A DNA stretch of 64,000 nt from a bacterium 1xD42-87. Lineage in GTDB: Bacteria > Bacillota > Clostridia > Lachnospirales > Lachnospiraceae. This document shows positions 50,366 to 57,945 of the stretch, one piece after another. The notes beneath the pieces are model-generated. The model did no database searches, was not told the origin of the DNA, and worked only from the letters and a program-made list of their open reading frames with translations. The translations under genes and the position numbers were made by a program. Position 1 is the stretch's first letter. The number at the start of each line of letters is the position of its first letter. The stretch spans positions 62,001 through 126,000 of the forward strand of contig RAYM01000011.1 in NCBI GenBank assembly GCA_003611805.1. The letters run 5' to 3'.

Positions 50366-51862
50366 TTGTTCTTCAATTCTATCGAATTTTTAATTTTTTT
50401 CCCGATAGTGGTGTTGGTTTACTTTGTGATACCGAAGAAAATTAGGAATCTGTGGCTTTTGGCAGCGAGCTATTATTTTTATATGTGTTGGAATGCCAAG
50501 TACGCTGTGCTTATACTTTCCTCGACAGTCATTACTTATGTGAGTGCTTTGTTAATAGAAAAGGTAAAAAATTCGTCTTATGAAATAACGAAGCAAACGG
50601 TATTGAAAAAGTGGGTAGTAGCAGGTAGCTTTGTAATTAACTTAGGAATATTGTTTTATTTTAAATATATTAATTTTGCCTTGTCAATTCTGGCGAGTGT
50701 ATTTGCCCAAATTCATATTCAGTTGAATGTTCCTGTTTTTGACGTAATCCTGCCAGTTGGAATATCGTTTTATACATTCCAGGCATTAAGCTATACCATG
50801 GATGTTTATAGGGATGAAATATATGCGGAGAAAAATTTTTTTAGATATGCGCTGTTTGTGTCATTTTTTCCGCAGTTGGTAGCAGGACCTATTGAACGTT
50901 CGAAAAATCTTCTGAAACAATTGTCGTTTCCTAAAAAATTTTGTTTTGAGGATGCCAGAGAAGGTCTGTTGTTGATGCTCTGGGGCTTTTTTCTAAAAAT
51001 AGTATTGGCTGACCGTATAGCAATTTTTGTTGATGCTGTTTATGGCGATTTTTTATCATATCCGGGATCGTATCTCGTTGTTGCCACAATACTTTTTGCA
51101 TTCCAGATATACTGTGATTTCGCCGGATATTCAACGATTGCAATGGGAACTGCCAAAATATTAGGCATTACATTGATGGAGAATTTTAATTCGCCTTATC
51201 TGGCAACATCCGTGGCGGAATTTTGGAGGAAATGGCATATATCTCTGACATCATGGTTTAAAGATTATTTATATATCCCGCTGGGCGGCAGTCGGAAAGG
51301 TAATGTTCGAAAATATATTAATAAGATGATTGTATTTCTGGTTAGTGGATTGTGGCATGGTGCTTCCCTTTCTTTTGTTACGTGGGGAGGGCTCAACGGA
51401 TTATACCAAGTCGCTGGGGAGATATTGCAGCCGATAAGGGACAAATTGGTCTCTTTACTGCATCTTAACAGAAAATCATTGGGACATAAACTTATACATG
51501 TAGCTGGTACGTTTGTTTTAGTGGATTTTTCTTGGATTTTCTTTAGGGCTTCCAGCTTTAAGGAGGCTCATGAAATAATCAAGTCCATAATCTCTGTAAA
51601 AAACCCATGGATACTATTTGATGGTTCTTTGTATCAGTGTGGATTGGATGAAAAAAATTTCCGCTTGATGATTTTAGGAATCCTAATACTCCTTTTTGCT
51701 GATTTTTGTAAGTACAAAAGTATAAATATACGCGAGGTTATAGTAAAGCAGGATATATGGTTTAGGTGGTTAGGTATAGTTGGTACAATCATAGTATTAC
51801 TTGTATTTGGAATTTGGGGTTCAACATACGATGTAACTAATTTTATATACTTTCAGTTTTAG
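50366..51862 (+). CDS. MBOAT-family O-acyltransferase (AlgI/DltB-like)
   Basis: 498 residues with about eleven to twelve membrane segments. MBOAT motifs: SYYFYMCWNAKYA, LPVGISFYTFQALSYTMDVY, FPQLVAGPIERSKNLL, the conserved EFWRKWHISLTSWFKDYLYI and the catalytic His in SGLWHGASLSF. It transfers an acyl group, usually acetyl, across the membrane to a surface polysaccharide or teichoic acid. The TTG start follows AGGGGG at 8 bases. AT-rich. The next gene, an SGNH-type protein, is the expected partner. Confidence 0.93.
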   Translation: MFFNSIEFLIFFPIVVLVYFVIPKKIRNLWLLAASYYFYMCWNAKYAVLILSSTVITYVSALLIEKVKNSSYEITKQTVLKKWVVAGSFVINLGILFYFKYINFALSILASVFAQIHIQLNVPVFDVILPVGISFYTFQALSYTMDVYRDEIYAEKNFFRYALFVSFFPQLVAGPIERSKNLLKQLSFPKKFCFEDAREGLLLMLWGFFLKIVLADRIAIFVDAVYGDFLSYPGSYLVVATILFAFQIYCDFAGYSTIAMGTAKILGITLMENFNSPYLATSVAEFWRKWHISLTSWFKDYLYIPLGGSRKGNVRKYINKMIVFLVSGLWHGASLSFVTWGGLNGLYQVAGEILQPIRDKLVSLLHLNRKSLGHKLIHVAGTFVLVDFSWIFFRASSFKEAHEIIKSIISVKNPWILFDGSLYQCGLDEKNFRLMILGILILLFADFCKYKSINIREVIVKQDIWFRWLGIVGTIIVLLVFGIWGSTYDVTNFIYFQF

Positions 51863-51876
51863 GGGAGAGTGTAAAA

Positions 51877-53349
51877 ATGCATAAGCAAGTGGCAAGAATT
51901 GTAAGTGTGTTTATATTAGGTATGATTATTATAATCAGCGTAAGTAGGGTTTCAGATTTTTTACAGATGAAAGAAAGCGATAACAGATATGCATCTTTCT
52001 TTGCAGAGAAAAATCAAATTGAGGTAATCTTTTTGGGGAGCAGCCATGTCAGACATGGTTTTTTTCCTATGGAATTGTGGAATGATTATGGAATCACGTC
52101 ATATAATTTGGCCGGAAATGGTAACACTATACCGATTTCATATTGGACTCTTGTAAATGCATTGGATTATCAGACACCTAAAGTTGTCGTTATGGACATT
52201 TTTGATATGTGGCCGGGAAGGAAAATTGGTACGTCATGGGGAATGGTTCATACGTCATTAGATGCTTTTCCGATGAGCATTCATAAATATCAGATGGTAA
52301 GGGATTTGATTGATGACAAAAACATGACAGCTGAAGAAGGAGACTTTGTTTATGATAAAAGGTGGGAGCTCCTTTTTGATCTGGGTGAATATCATACCCG
52401 ATGGGGTTCGATTGAAGAAGGAGATTTTGATAATCAATCAAAGCTGGAGGCCAACTCTGCTATTTGGAGGGGAGCAAGCCCTTTGATTGAAATTTCGGCA
52501 AGAAATGAATATATTTATACAGAGAATAATAATTTGTGTTATGATGAAACTGCGAAGGATTATTTAGAGCGGATGATACAGTTATGCGCTGATAAAAATG
52601 TCGATCTGCTCTTAATTAATACGGGCTATGATTGTAATGATGAAGCTAAATATTTTGCTGATTCGGTAAATGAAATAGCAGGACAGTATGAAATTCCATA
52701 TATAGATTTTACGGATTTGGATATTATCAATTTTGAATCGGATTTACATTCAAGCGGACATAATACACATATAAATTTTTCCGGTGCAGAAAAATTTACA
52801 TCATTTATAGGACAGATACTTTCCGGGGGGGGGCAATATCGTTTATCAGATTATCGCAATGACGTAAAATATAATTCATGGTGGTCTGATCATCAAGCTT
52901 TTGTTAACTCTAAAGCTGATTATTTACGTGAGCAGAGTTCCTTAGACCTGTATCTTATGTTCCTTGCGGACGATGATTATAATATTATCATTGAAATATT
53001 AGATAAGAGTATTTTGAGTGAAACGAATAATAGATGTATGATTGAAAATCTTGGAATTAATGTGAAAAAATTAAACGGAAACAGTAATCTTGTCGCCGTT
53101 GACATGTCGAATAGAGAAGTTTCATATATATCTAATAATTATGAATCGGATTCTAGCTGGATATCTGTGTTAGGTGAGCTTTGCTTAAAGGAAGACCTGG
53201 ATGGACAACAGGGAGGAGATACAGGCGCATATGGAATGTATCTAAACGGCCAGAGAATATATACGACAAGACCAGACGAATCGGTAAAAATTAGAATTAC
53301 AGTAATAAACCGTGGTTCTGGAGAAATGGTGGATGTACATACGTTCTAA
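51877..53349 (+). CDS. SGNH-type extracytoplasmic acyl-transfer partner protein
   Basis: 490 residues. An N-terminal membrane anchor (IVSVFILGMIIIISVSRVS), then a SGNH-like core: IFLGSSHVRHGFFPMELWND (block I Ser), an Asn in YNLAGNGNTI, and SDLHSSGHNTHINFSGAEKF (DxxH region). A further C-terminal domain of about 140 residues is unassigned. It resembles proteins that complete O-acetylation with MBOAT enzymes (AlgJ/AlgX-type). The gene has a run of nine G at 52825-52833 inside the frame, which could slip in replication. Confidence 0.75.
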   Translation: MHKQVARIVSVFILGMIIIISVSRVSDFLQMKESDNRYASFFAEKNQIEVIFLGSSHVRHGFFPMELWNDYGITSYNLAGNGNTIPISYWTLVNALDYQTPKVVVMDIFDMWPGRKIGTSWGMVHTSLDAFPMSIHKYQMVRDLIDDKNMTAEEGDFVYDKRWELLFDLGEYHTRWGSIEEGDFDNQSKLEANSAIWRGASPLIEISARNEYIYTENNNLCYDETAKDYLERMIQLCADKNVDLLLINTGYDCNDEAKYFADSVNEIAGQYEIPYIDFTDLDIINFESDLHSSGHNTHINFSGAEKFTSFIGQILSGGGQYRLSDYRNDVKYNSWWSDHQAFVNSKADYLREQSSLDLYLMFLADDDYNIIIEILDKSILSETNNRCMIENLGINVKKLNGNSNLVAVDMSNREVSYISNNYESDSSWISVLGELCLKEDLDGQQGGDTGAYGMYLNGQRIYTTRPDESVKIRITVINRGSGEMVDVHTF

Positions 53350-53422
53350 AAACACATAACGTGTGATGAATTTGAATTTTGTGGTGTAGGGAAGGGGTGA
53401 AGAAAATATTTCATGAGAAGCT

Positions 53423-54529
53423 TTAGTTTGCAGGAAAATTCCCCGACCGATACATCACCCCATCCCTCGTAACAAGCAGATACGCCACATCCTTCTCCGC
53501 ATCCAGCAGCTTCTGTCCTTCTTCCATCCCCAGACAGAGGCAGGCGGTGGAGAGGGCATCGGCTTTTGCGGAGGAAGGACAGATAATAGTCACCCCGGCA
53601 AGCTCGTTGTCCACGGGGTAGCCGGTGGCGGTGTCAAGGACATGGTGGTAGAGCACATTGTCCTCATAAAAACACCGCTCATAGATGCCGGAGGTCACCA
53701 CGGAGGTGTCACGGATCTCGACGGTAGTAAGCGCAGTTCCCGTCTCGGCAAAGGGTTTCTGGATGCCGATGCGGAAGGGGGAGCCGTCCGGCTTTTCACC
53801 GACGGCGAGCACGTTGCCGCCCAGGCTGATGCAGGCGCTTTTTACATCATGTGCGAGCAGATATTCTTTCATCCTGTCCGCGATATATCCCTTGGCGATA
53901 AAGCCCAGATCGACGGCGGCTTCCTTGTCGGTCAGGGTGACGGTGCGGTAGACGGACTCGCCGGTCTCGTCCGAAGGTGCAGCGCCGAAGCGGATGTTTT
54001 CGTAGGAGACGTGGGTAAGAGCCTCTTTGATGACGGCATCTTCCGGCACATGGGCGTCCCCCTCGGAGCCGAAATCCCAGAGTTCACTGACCGGGCGGAT
54101 GGTGGGGTCTATCCGTCCCTCTGTGGTGTTGGCATAGTCTGCCGCCCAAATCAACAGCTTGACTGTCTCCTCCGATACCGTGACAGTCTCGCCGCCGGCG
54201 TGATTGATCTTCCACACATCCGAGCCCTCCTTCGTGGCGCTGAACAGGTTCTCATACTTTTCCGCCAGCGCAAAGCACCCGTCCAGAATTGTCGTATCTT
54301 CCGTGTCATATAAAGTAATCTGGATTACCGTATCGAAGTAGAATCCCGTCCGGGAGATCGGTTCCGTGTTTCGGGCGCAGCCGGTCAGCGCGGTGGAGAT
54401 TAAAACAAGGACAGGAGTAAAAGCGGCTATGAGCCGTACTATATATAGTTTTTGGCTTGATTTGTTAAGTGGTTTCATATGCATTATTAGTCCCCTGCAG
54501 CTCAGGCTTTCGCGGGTGGAATCTTTCAT
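53423..54529 (-). CDS. apbE: FAD:protein FMN transferase (ApbE)
   Basis: Attaches FMN covalently to Thr of [S/T]GAT in target proteins. 368 residues; a lipoprotein-type signal (IAAFTPVLVLISTALTGC) places it outside the membrane. Motifs: GFYFDTVIQITLYD, GFIAKGYIADRM, ACISLGGNVLAVGEKPDGS, and HHVLDTATGYPVDNELAGV near the C-terminus. Likely targets are RnfD and RnfG from the operon at 25.4-30.6 kb. The start has AAAGGAGG upstream on the minus strand. Its last codons are duplicated at 50151-50184. Confidence 0.93.
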   Translation of the reverse strand: MKDSTRESLSCRGLIMHMKPLNKSSQKLYIVRLIAAFTPVLVLISTALTGCARNTEPISRTGFYFDTVIQITLYDTEDTTILDGCFALAEKYENLFSATKEGSDVWKINHAGGETVTVSEETVKLLIWAADYANTTEGRIDPTIRPVSELWDFGSEGDAHVPEDAVIKEALTHVSYENIRFGAAPSDETGESVYRTVTLTDKEAAVDLGFIAKGYIADRMKEYLLAHDVKSACISLGGNVLAVGEKPDGSPFRIGIQKPFAETGTALTTVEIRDTSVVTSGIYERCFYEDNVLYHHVLDTATGYPVDNELAGVTIICPSSAKADALSTACLCLGMEEGQKLLDAEKDVAYLLVTRDGVMYRSGNFPAN

Positions 54530-54606
54530 GAGAACCTCCTTTCATATGTCAGGCAACTGCCTCCGAACAGCAAATGCATAGTGAATACCAATTTTAAGCA
54601 GTAAAG

Positions 54607-54635
54607 TTGCCATTTCATAAATAACATGGTATCAT
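54607..54635 (+). promoter_or_regulatory. Promoter of the GH25-like gene
   Basis: TTGCCA (54607-54612), 17 bp, TATCAT (54630-54635) with TG at 54627-54628, an extended -10. The motif ATGGTATCAT recurs at 43021-43030 before the lipoprotein gene. Confidence 0.65.
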
Positions 54636-54659
54636 ATCCTCGAACGAAAAACCAGTACG

Positions 54660-54699
54660 AAATCTCACAGGAGAGAATGTCTGAAAAACTGCATTCTCC
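54660..54699 (+). repeat. Structured intergenic repeat, partial copy H
   Basis: TCTCACAGGAGAGAATG carries the junction and second hairpin (GAGAATG 54673-54679 / CATTCTC 54692-54698) of the family; GAGAATGTCTGAAA is identical to copy A. A first stem could not be traced upstream. It would lie in the leader of the GH25-like gene. Confidence 0.55.
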
Positions 54700-54737
54700 A
54701 CATAGAAGATGTTTTGACAGAAAGGAATGACCACAGT

Positions 54738-55931
54738 ATGAAGCTACCGGGAGAAGAGGAAGCAGGGGGCGGCGTAGGATCATCTTTGATTTATATGGTG
54801 ATCGGCGTGTCCGTCTTTGTGCTGATCGTTTTGTTTGCGGTGTTCAGAAGTAACGACAATAAGCGCGGGGGCAGCGAATATCTGCAGCAGGTACAGGAGC
54901 AGAAGGAAGAAGAGGTAAAGCAGGAAGAAATGGCGGCGATAGAAGAGGCGGAAGCGGCGCCAAAACTTCGGGCGGAAGATCTGGATTTTTGGGATATGTA
55001 TCCGGTGGAGGAAGAGACGAAGCCGGAAGCGGATGCAGCGGACGCGGCAGAATCGGTGGCCACGAAGAATCCTTACACCGAGAAAGCGGAACGTGAGAAG
55101 GAGGAAGAGCGGCAGAGGGAGGAAGAGCGGCAGAGGGAGCAGGAAGCCCAGAACGATCCGGCAACCGACGGAAAGCATACCTTGATCACGAATCGCGACG
55201 GCTCGGAAGAGTGGGTGTTAATCAGTCCCTATCTGACAAAGAATACCTTTGATTTCACAAAGATGGAGGACAAGGCAGGTTTGAAGCGGTATATGGAAAA
55301 CGGCAGAAAAACTTCCTACGTGGGCGTAGATATTTCCAAACATACGGGGAAGGTTTATTTTCCGAGTCTGAAGGCGGCGGGGGTGGATTATGTGATGATC
55401 CGGCTTGGCAGCCGGGGTTACAGCACGGGACAGATTACGCTGGATGAAAATTTCAAGGAGAATATCGAGGGGGCAATCGAAGCGCAGCTTGATGTGGGAG
55501 TCTATTTCTATTCGCAGGCAATCTCTCAGGACGAGGCTGTTCAGGAAGCAAATTTCGTGGCACAGAATCTGGAGCCGTACAGGGCGCATGTAAAGTATCC
55601 GGTTGCTTTTAATATGGGTTTTGTGTCCAATGACAAGTCCAGAATCGAAGGACTCAGCCGTGAGGATAAGACGGCGGTGACGGTCAGCTTTCTGGATGCG
55701 GTCAGAGCATCGGGCTACGTGCCCATGGTTTACGGAGATAAGGAGTGGCTGCTCAAAGAAGTGGATTTGACAAAGCTGCAGGATTATGACGTGTGGCTTT
55801 CGCAGGAAGAGGAAATTCCGGATTATCCGTACCGTTATGCCATGTGGCAGTACAATACGGACGGCGTGCTCAACGGCATAGACGGCGGGGCGGATCTAAA
55901 TATATGCTTTGTTAATTACTCGGAGCGGTAA
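54738..55931 (+). CDS. Membrane-anchored GH25-like protein lacking catalytic acids
   Basis: About 397 residues. Short cytoplasmic N-terminus, one membrane helix (SLIYMVIGVSVFVLIVLFAV), an acidic/charged coiled linker with EEERQREEERQRE repeats, then a GH25 barrel of about 210 residues (SYVGVDISKHTGKVYF, GVDYVMIRLGSRGYSTGQIT, YVPMVYGDKEWLL, YRYAMWQYNTDGVLNGIDGG). The first Asp is present, but the usual FDME-type strand is AFNMGF: the catalytic Asp is Asn and the Glu is Gly. It may bind peptidoglycan without cutting it. Start ATG 54738; TTG 54714 lies in the leader. Confidence 0.8.
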   Translation: MKLPGEEEAGGGVGSSLIYMVIGVSVFVLIVLFAVFRSNDNKRGGSEYLQQVQEQKEEEVKQEEMAAIEEAEAAPKLRAEDLDFWDMYPVEEETKPEADAADAAESVATKNPYTEKAEREKEEERQREEERQREQEAQNDPATDGKHTLITNRDGSEEWVLISPYLTKNTFDFTKMEDKAGLKRYMENGRKTSYVGVDISKHTGKVYFPSLKAAGVDYVMIRLGSRGYSTGQITLDENFKENIEGAIEAQLDVGVYFYSQAISQDEAVQEANFVAQNLEPYRAHVKYPVAFNMGFVSNDKSRIEGLSREDKTAVTVSFLDAVRASGYVPMVYGDKEWLLKEVDLTKLQDYDVWLSQEEEIPDYPYRYAMWQYNTDGVLNGIDGGADLNICFVNYSER

Positions 55932-55980
55932 CCGCCAAATGTCTGTTTCGCAGCCGCAGATTGTGAAAGAGCCAATCAGA

Positions 55981-56778
55981 TTACTGCCTGCGGAAATTAT
56001 ATAGCCGGGAAGACACCTGAATGGAACGGTACAGGTCGGCGTAGACGTCGGGGGAGATTCCTTCCATGTAATTGGGGGAATATGCCTTGTCTATGCCGGC
56101 TTTTTTTAGCAGATCGATCGCTTTGTTGTAAGCGATTGCCGCTTCCATTTCCGTGTCGTAGGTGCCTACATTTACATTGCCCTTTACGTGGATTTTCACT
56201 TGGTATCGGGTCAGCCCCTTTTCCTTCACGACGTTTACGCCGTGAAAGCGGTTCAGGATTTCGATATTTTCATAGCGCAGGTCGTTCCGGCTGCCGTTGA
56301 TGAAACGGTAATCCCGTCCCTCCACGGCGTAGTTTTTAATACCGTAACGGCTCATAATGTTGACCTGCATCCCGTAGTCTGCGACAAAATAGTGACCGCC
56401 GCGCCGGGAAATTTTGCGGGAGGAATAGTAGAACAGATCGTCTTTGTCAAAGATAAAAAACTCAGCCGGTGAAAAATAATAATAAAAAAAGTGTGGACGG
56501 ATGTAAATGGGGGTGGAAAAATATATCCCATTGTCCCGAAAATTAACCAGACAGACCCATTTGTCGAAAGAGAGCGGGGAGTCTTCATGATAGTCTTCCA
56601 GACGGATGGAGGAGTCGTTTAAGAGGGCAGAGGCGGTGAGGTAAATCTCATGCGCTTTTTTTTGATTTTCGTGGCTGCCGAGGCTGATATGTTTATTGCG
56701 ATAAGTTAATGAGGCGCGAAAATATATGGTCCCGTCCTTCTTTTTTGCCGTAAATACGCCTGTTAATGGCTGGTTCAT
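55981..56778 (-). CDS. AP2-domain protein resembling a homing endonuclease
   Basis: 265 residues. The C-terminal part is an AP2/ERF-type DNA-binding domain (GVNVVKEKGLTRYQVKIHVK, then NVGTYDTEMEAAIAYNKAID). A related strand pattern opens the protein (GVFTAKKKDGTIYFRASLTY). Between them RDYRFINGSRNDLRYENIEI recalls the HNH-endonuclease line in which catalytic His would stand before DGN..DNRxEN; those His residues are missing. It is probably a DNA-binding protein derived from a homing endonuclease. AAAGGAGG precedes the start on the minus strand. Confidence 0.65.
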   Translation of the reverse strand: MNQPLTGVFTAKKKDGTIYFRASLTYRNKHISLGSHENQKKAHEIYLTASALLNDSSIRLEDYHEDSPLSFDKWVCLVNFRDNGIYFSTPIYIRPHFFYYYFSPAEFFIFDKDDLFYYSSRKISRRGGHYFVADYGMQVNIMSRYGIKNYAVEGRDYRFINGSRNDLRYENIEILNRFHGVNVVKEKGLTRYQVKIHVKGNVNVGTYDTEMEAAIAYNKAIDLLKKAGIDKAYSPNYMEGISPDVYADLYRSIQVSSRLYNFRRQ

Positions 56779-56915
56779 GGGTCGCGCCTCCTTTTAAGCA
56801 ATTGTACCATTTTTGAGAAAAAAAACAAATTCAGAAATATTTTTCCTGTTTTCTGCATAGAATATGATAGCAGCCAAATGAGTCACTGTAAACTGCTTTG
56901 ACTATGGAGGAAGAG

Positions 56916-57536
56916 ATGTACAGGAAATATATTACAGGCTTCTTTTTGGCGGGGATGACCATACTATCATCATGGCTCTGCGTCAGGGAGCTGAAGATTG
57001 ACCGAATATCGGTCAAGCCTGCGTTCCGCATGGAATACCTGGACACGACGATGGAAGAAGATAAGCAAAGTTTTGTAGAGATGTTAGAGAGCGTATCTTC
57101 CGGACAGAGAGTGGTGGACTACGAGGTGTTGGAGCAGACGAAGAAGTATCAGTTGTCGGACAAGGACTATGACGCGCTTCTTCGGATTGTGGAGGCGGAG
57201 GCAGGCGGCGAGGATCAGGACGGCAAGCTTCTGGTGGCAAACGTTGTCTTAAACAGAGTGAATAACGAGCTGTTCCCGGATACGGTGCTTGAGGTGGTCA
57301 TGCAGAAGGAGCAGGGGATCGCCCAGTTTTCACCTACCGTGGACGGCAGATTCACAAACGTCTGTGTCAGTGATGATACGGTAGCGGCGGTGGAGCGCGC
57401 CCTTTACGGAGAAGATATTTCCCAGGGAGCGTTGTATTTCTGTGCCCGCGAAAAGGCGGATTCCGACAAGCTCAAATGGTTTGACAGAAAACTCACCAGG
57501 CTTTTTTCCTATGGGCACCATGAATTCTTTTTATAA
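56916..57536 (+). CDS. SleB-like cell wall hydrolase
   Basis: About 206 residues. A signal/anchor helix (YITGFFLAGMTILSSWLCV), a charged linker, then the Hydrolase_2 domain: DALLRIVEAEAGGEDQDGKL with the catalytic Glu, VANVVLNRVNNELFP, GIAQFSPTVDGRF, and GALYFCAREKADSDKLKWFD. Members cut spore-cortex or vegetative peptidoglycan. ATG 56916 has GGAGG 5 bases upstream; earlier in-frame TTG and ATG have none. Confidence 0.88.
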   Translation: MYRKYITGFFLAGMTILSSWLCVRELKIDRISVKPAFRMEYLDTTMEEDKQSFVEMLESVSSGQRVVDYEVLEQTKKYQLSDKDYDALLRIVEAEAGGEDQDGKLLVANVVLNRVNNELFPDTVLEVVMQKEQGIAQFSPTVDGRFTNVCVSDDTVAAVERALYGEDISQGALYFCAREKADSDKLKWFDRKLTRLFSYGHHEFFL

Positions 57537-57553
57537 GCTTATAAGCATGAGAT

Positions 57554-57587
57554 AAGAGTCAGATGGAAGTCTGGCTTTTATTTTTTT
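57554..57587. terminator. Terminator between the SleB-like and XRE genes
   Basis: AGTCAGA (57557-57563) pairs with TCTGGCT (57570-57576) with one G-U, followed by TTTTATTTTTTT. It lies between convergent genes. Confidence 0.75.
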
Positions 57588-57822
57588 ATTCACGAAAATC
57601 TAATAAACTTTTAGCAGGTATTTTTAGCGCATCGGCAATCTCCAGCAGGGTTTCAAGAGAAACGGCAGTAGGCATGTTGGGAGCTTCTATATTGCTGACG
57701 TGTGTACGGCTGACACCTATCTTTTCAGCTAATTGAAGCTGGCTTATTCCATTTAATTTTCGATAATAGGCGACATTTAACCCTATCATTTTATATTCCC
57801 GCTCGTGTTTCGGCATGCTCAC
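57586..57822 (-). CDS. XRE-family helix-turn-helix regulator
   Basis: 78 residues, almost all one Cro/C1 HTH: NVAYYRKLNGISQLQLAEKI, GVSRTHVSNIEAPN, then a family-typical SLETLLEIADALKIPAKSLL. It is a single-domain repressor of the kind found alone or in mobile elements. It is divergent from the membrane protein gene at 57946, and may act on the 120-base region between them. Confidence 0.9.
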   Translation of the reverse strand: MSMPKHEREYKMIGLNVAYYRKLNGISQLQLAEKIGVSRTHVSNIEAPNMPTAVSLETLLEIADALKIPAKSLLDFRE

Positions 57823-57884
57823 ACCTCTTTCCTGTATATCATAACAACTAAACAGTATGATAAAAACAAATTAGAAATATGCAG

Positions 57885-57913
57885 TTGCAATATTACAGTT
57901 TGCATGTTATAGT
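57885..57913 (+). promoter_or_regulatory. Promoter of the glycan-cluster membrane protein gene
   Basis: TTGCAA (57885-57890), 17 bp, TATAGT (57908-57913) with TG at 57905-57906 (extended -10). Transcription would start about 26 bases before the ATG. Confidence 0.65.
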
Positions 57914-57945
57914 GATAAAAGTTAGAAATAAAGGAATTTGAAAGG

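Noticed and set aside
18098-54699. Repeats considered as a CRISPR array
   Set aside because: Copies are scattered and palindromic with no regular spacers and no cas genes.
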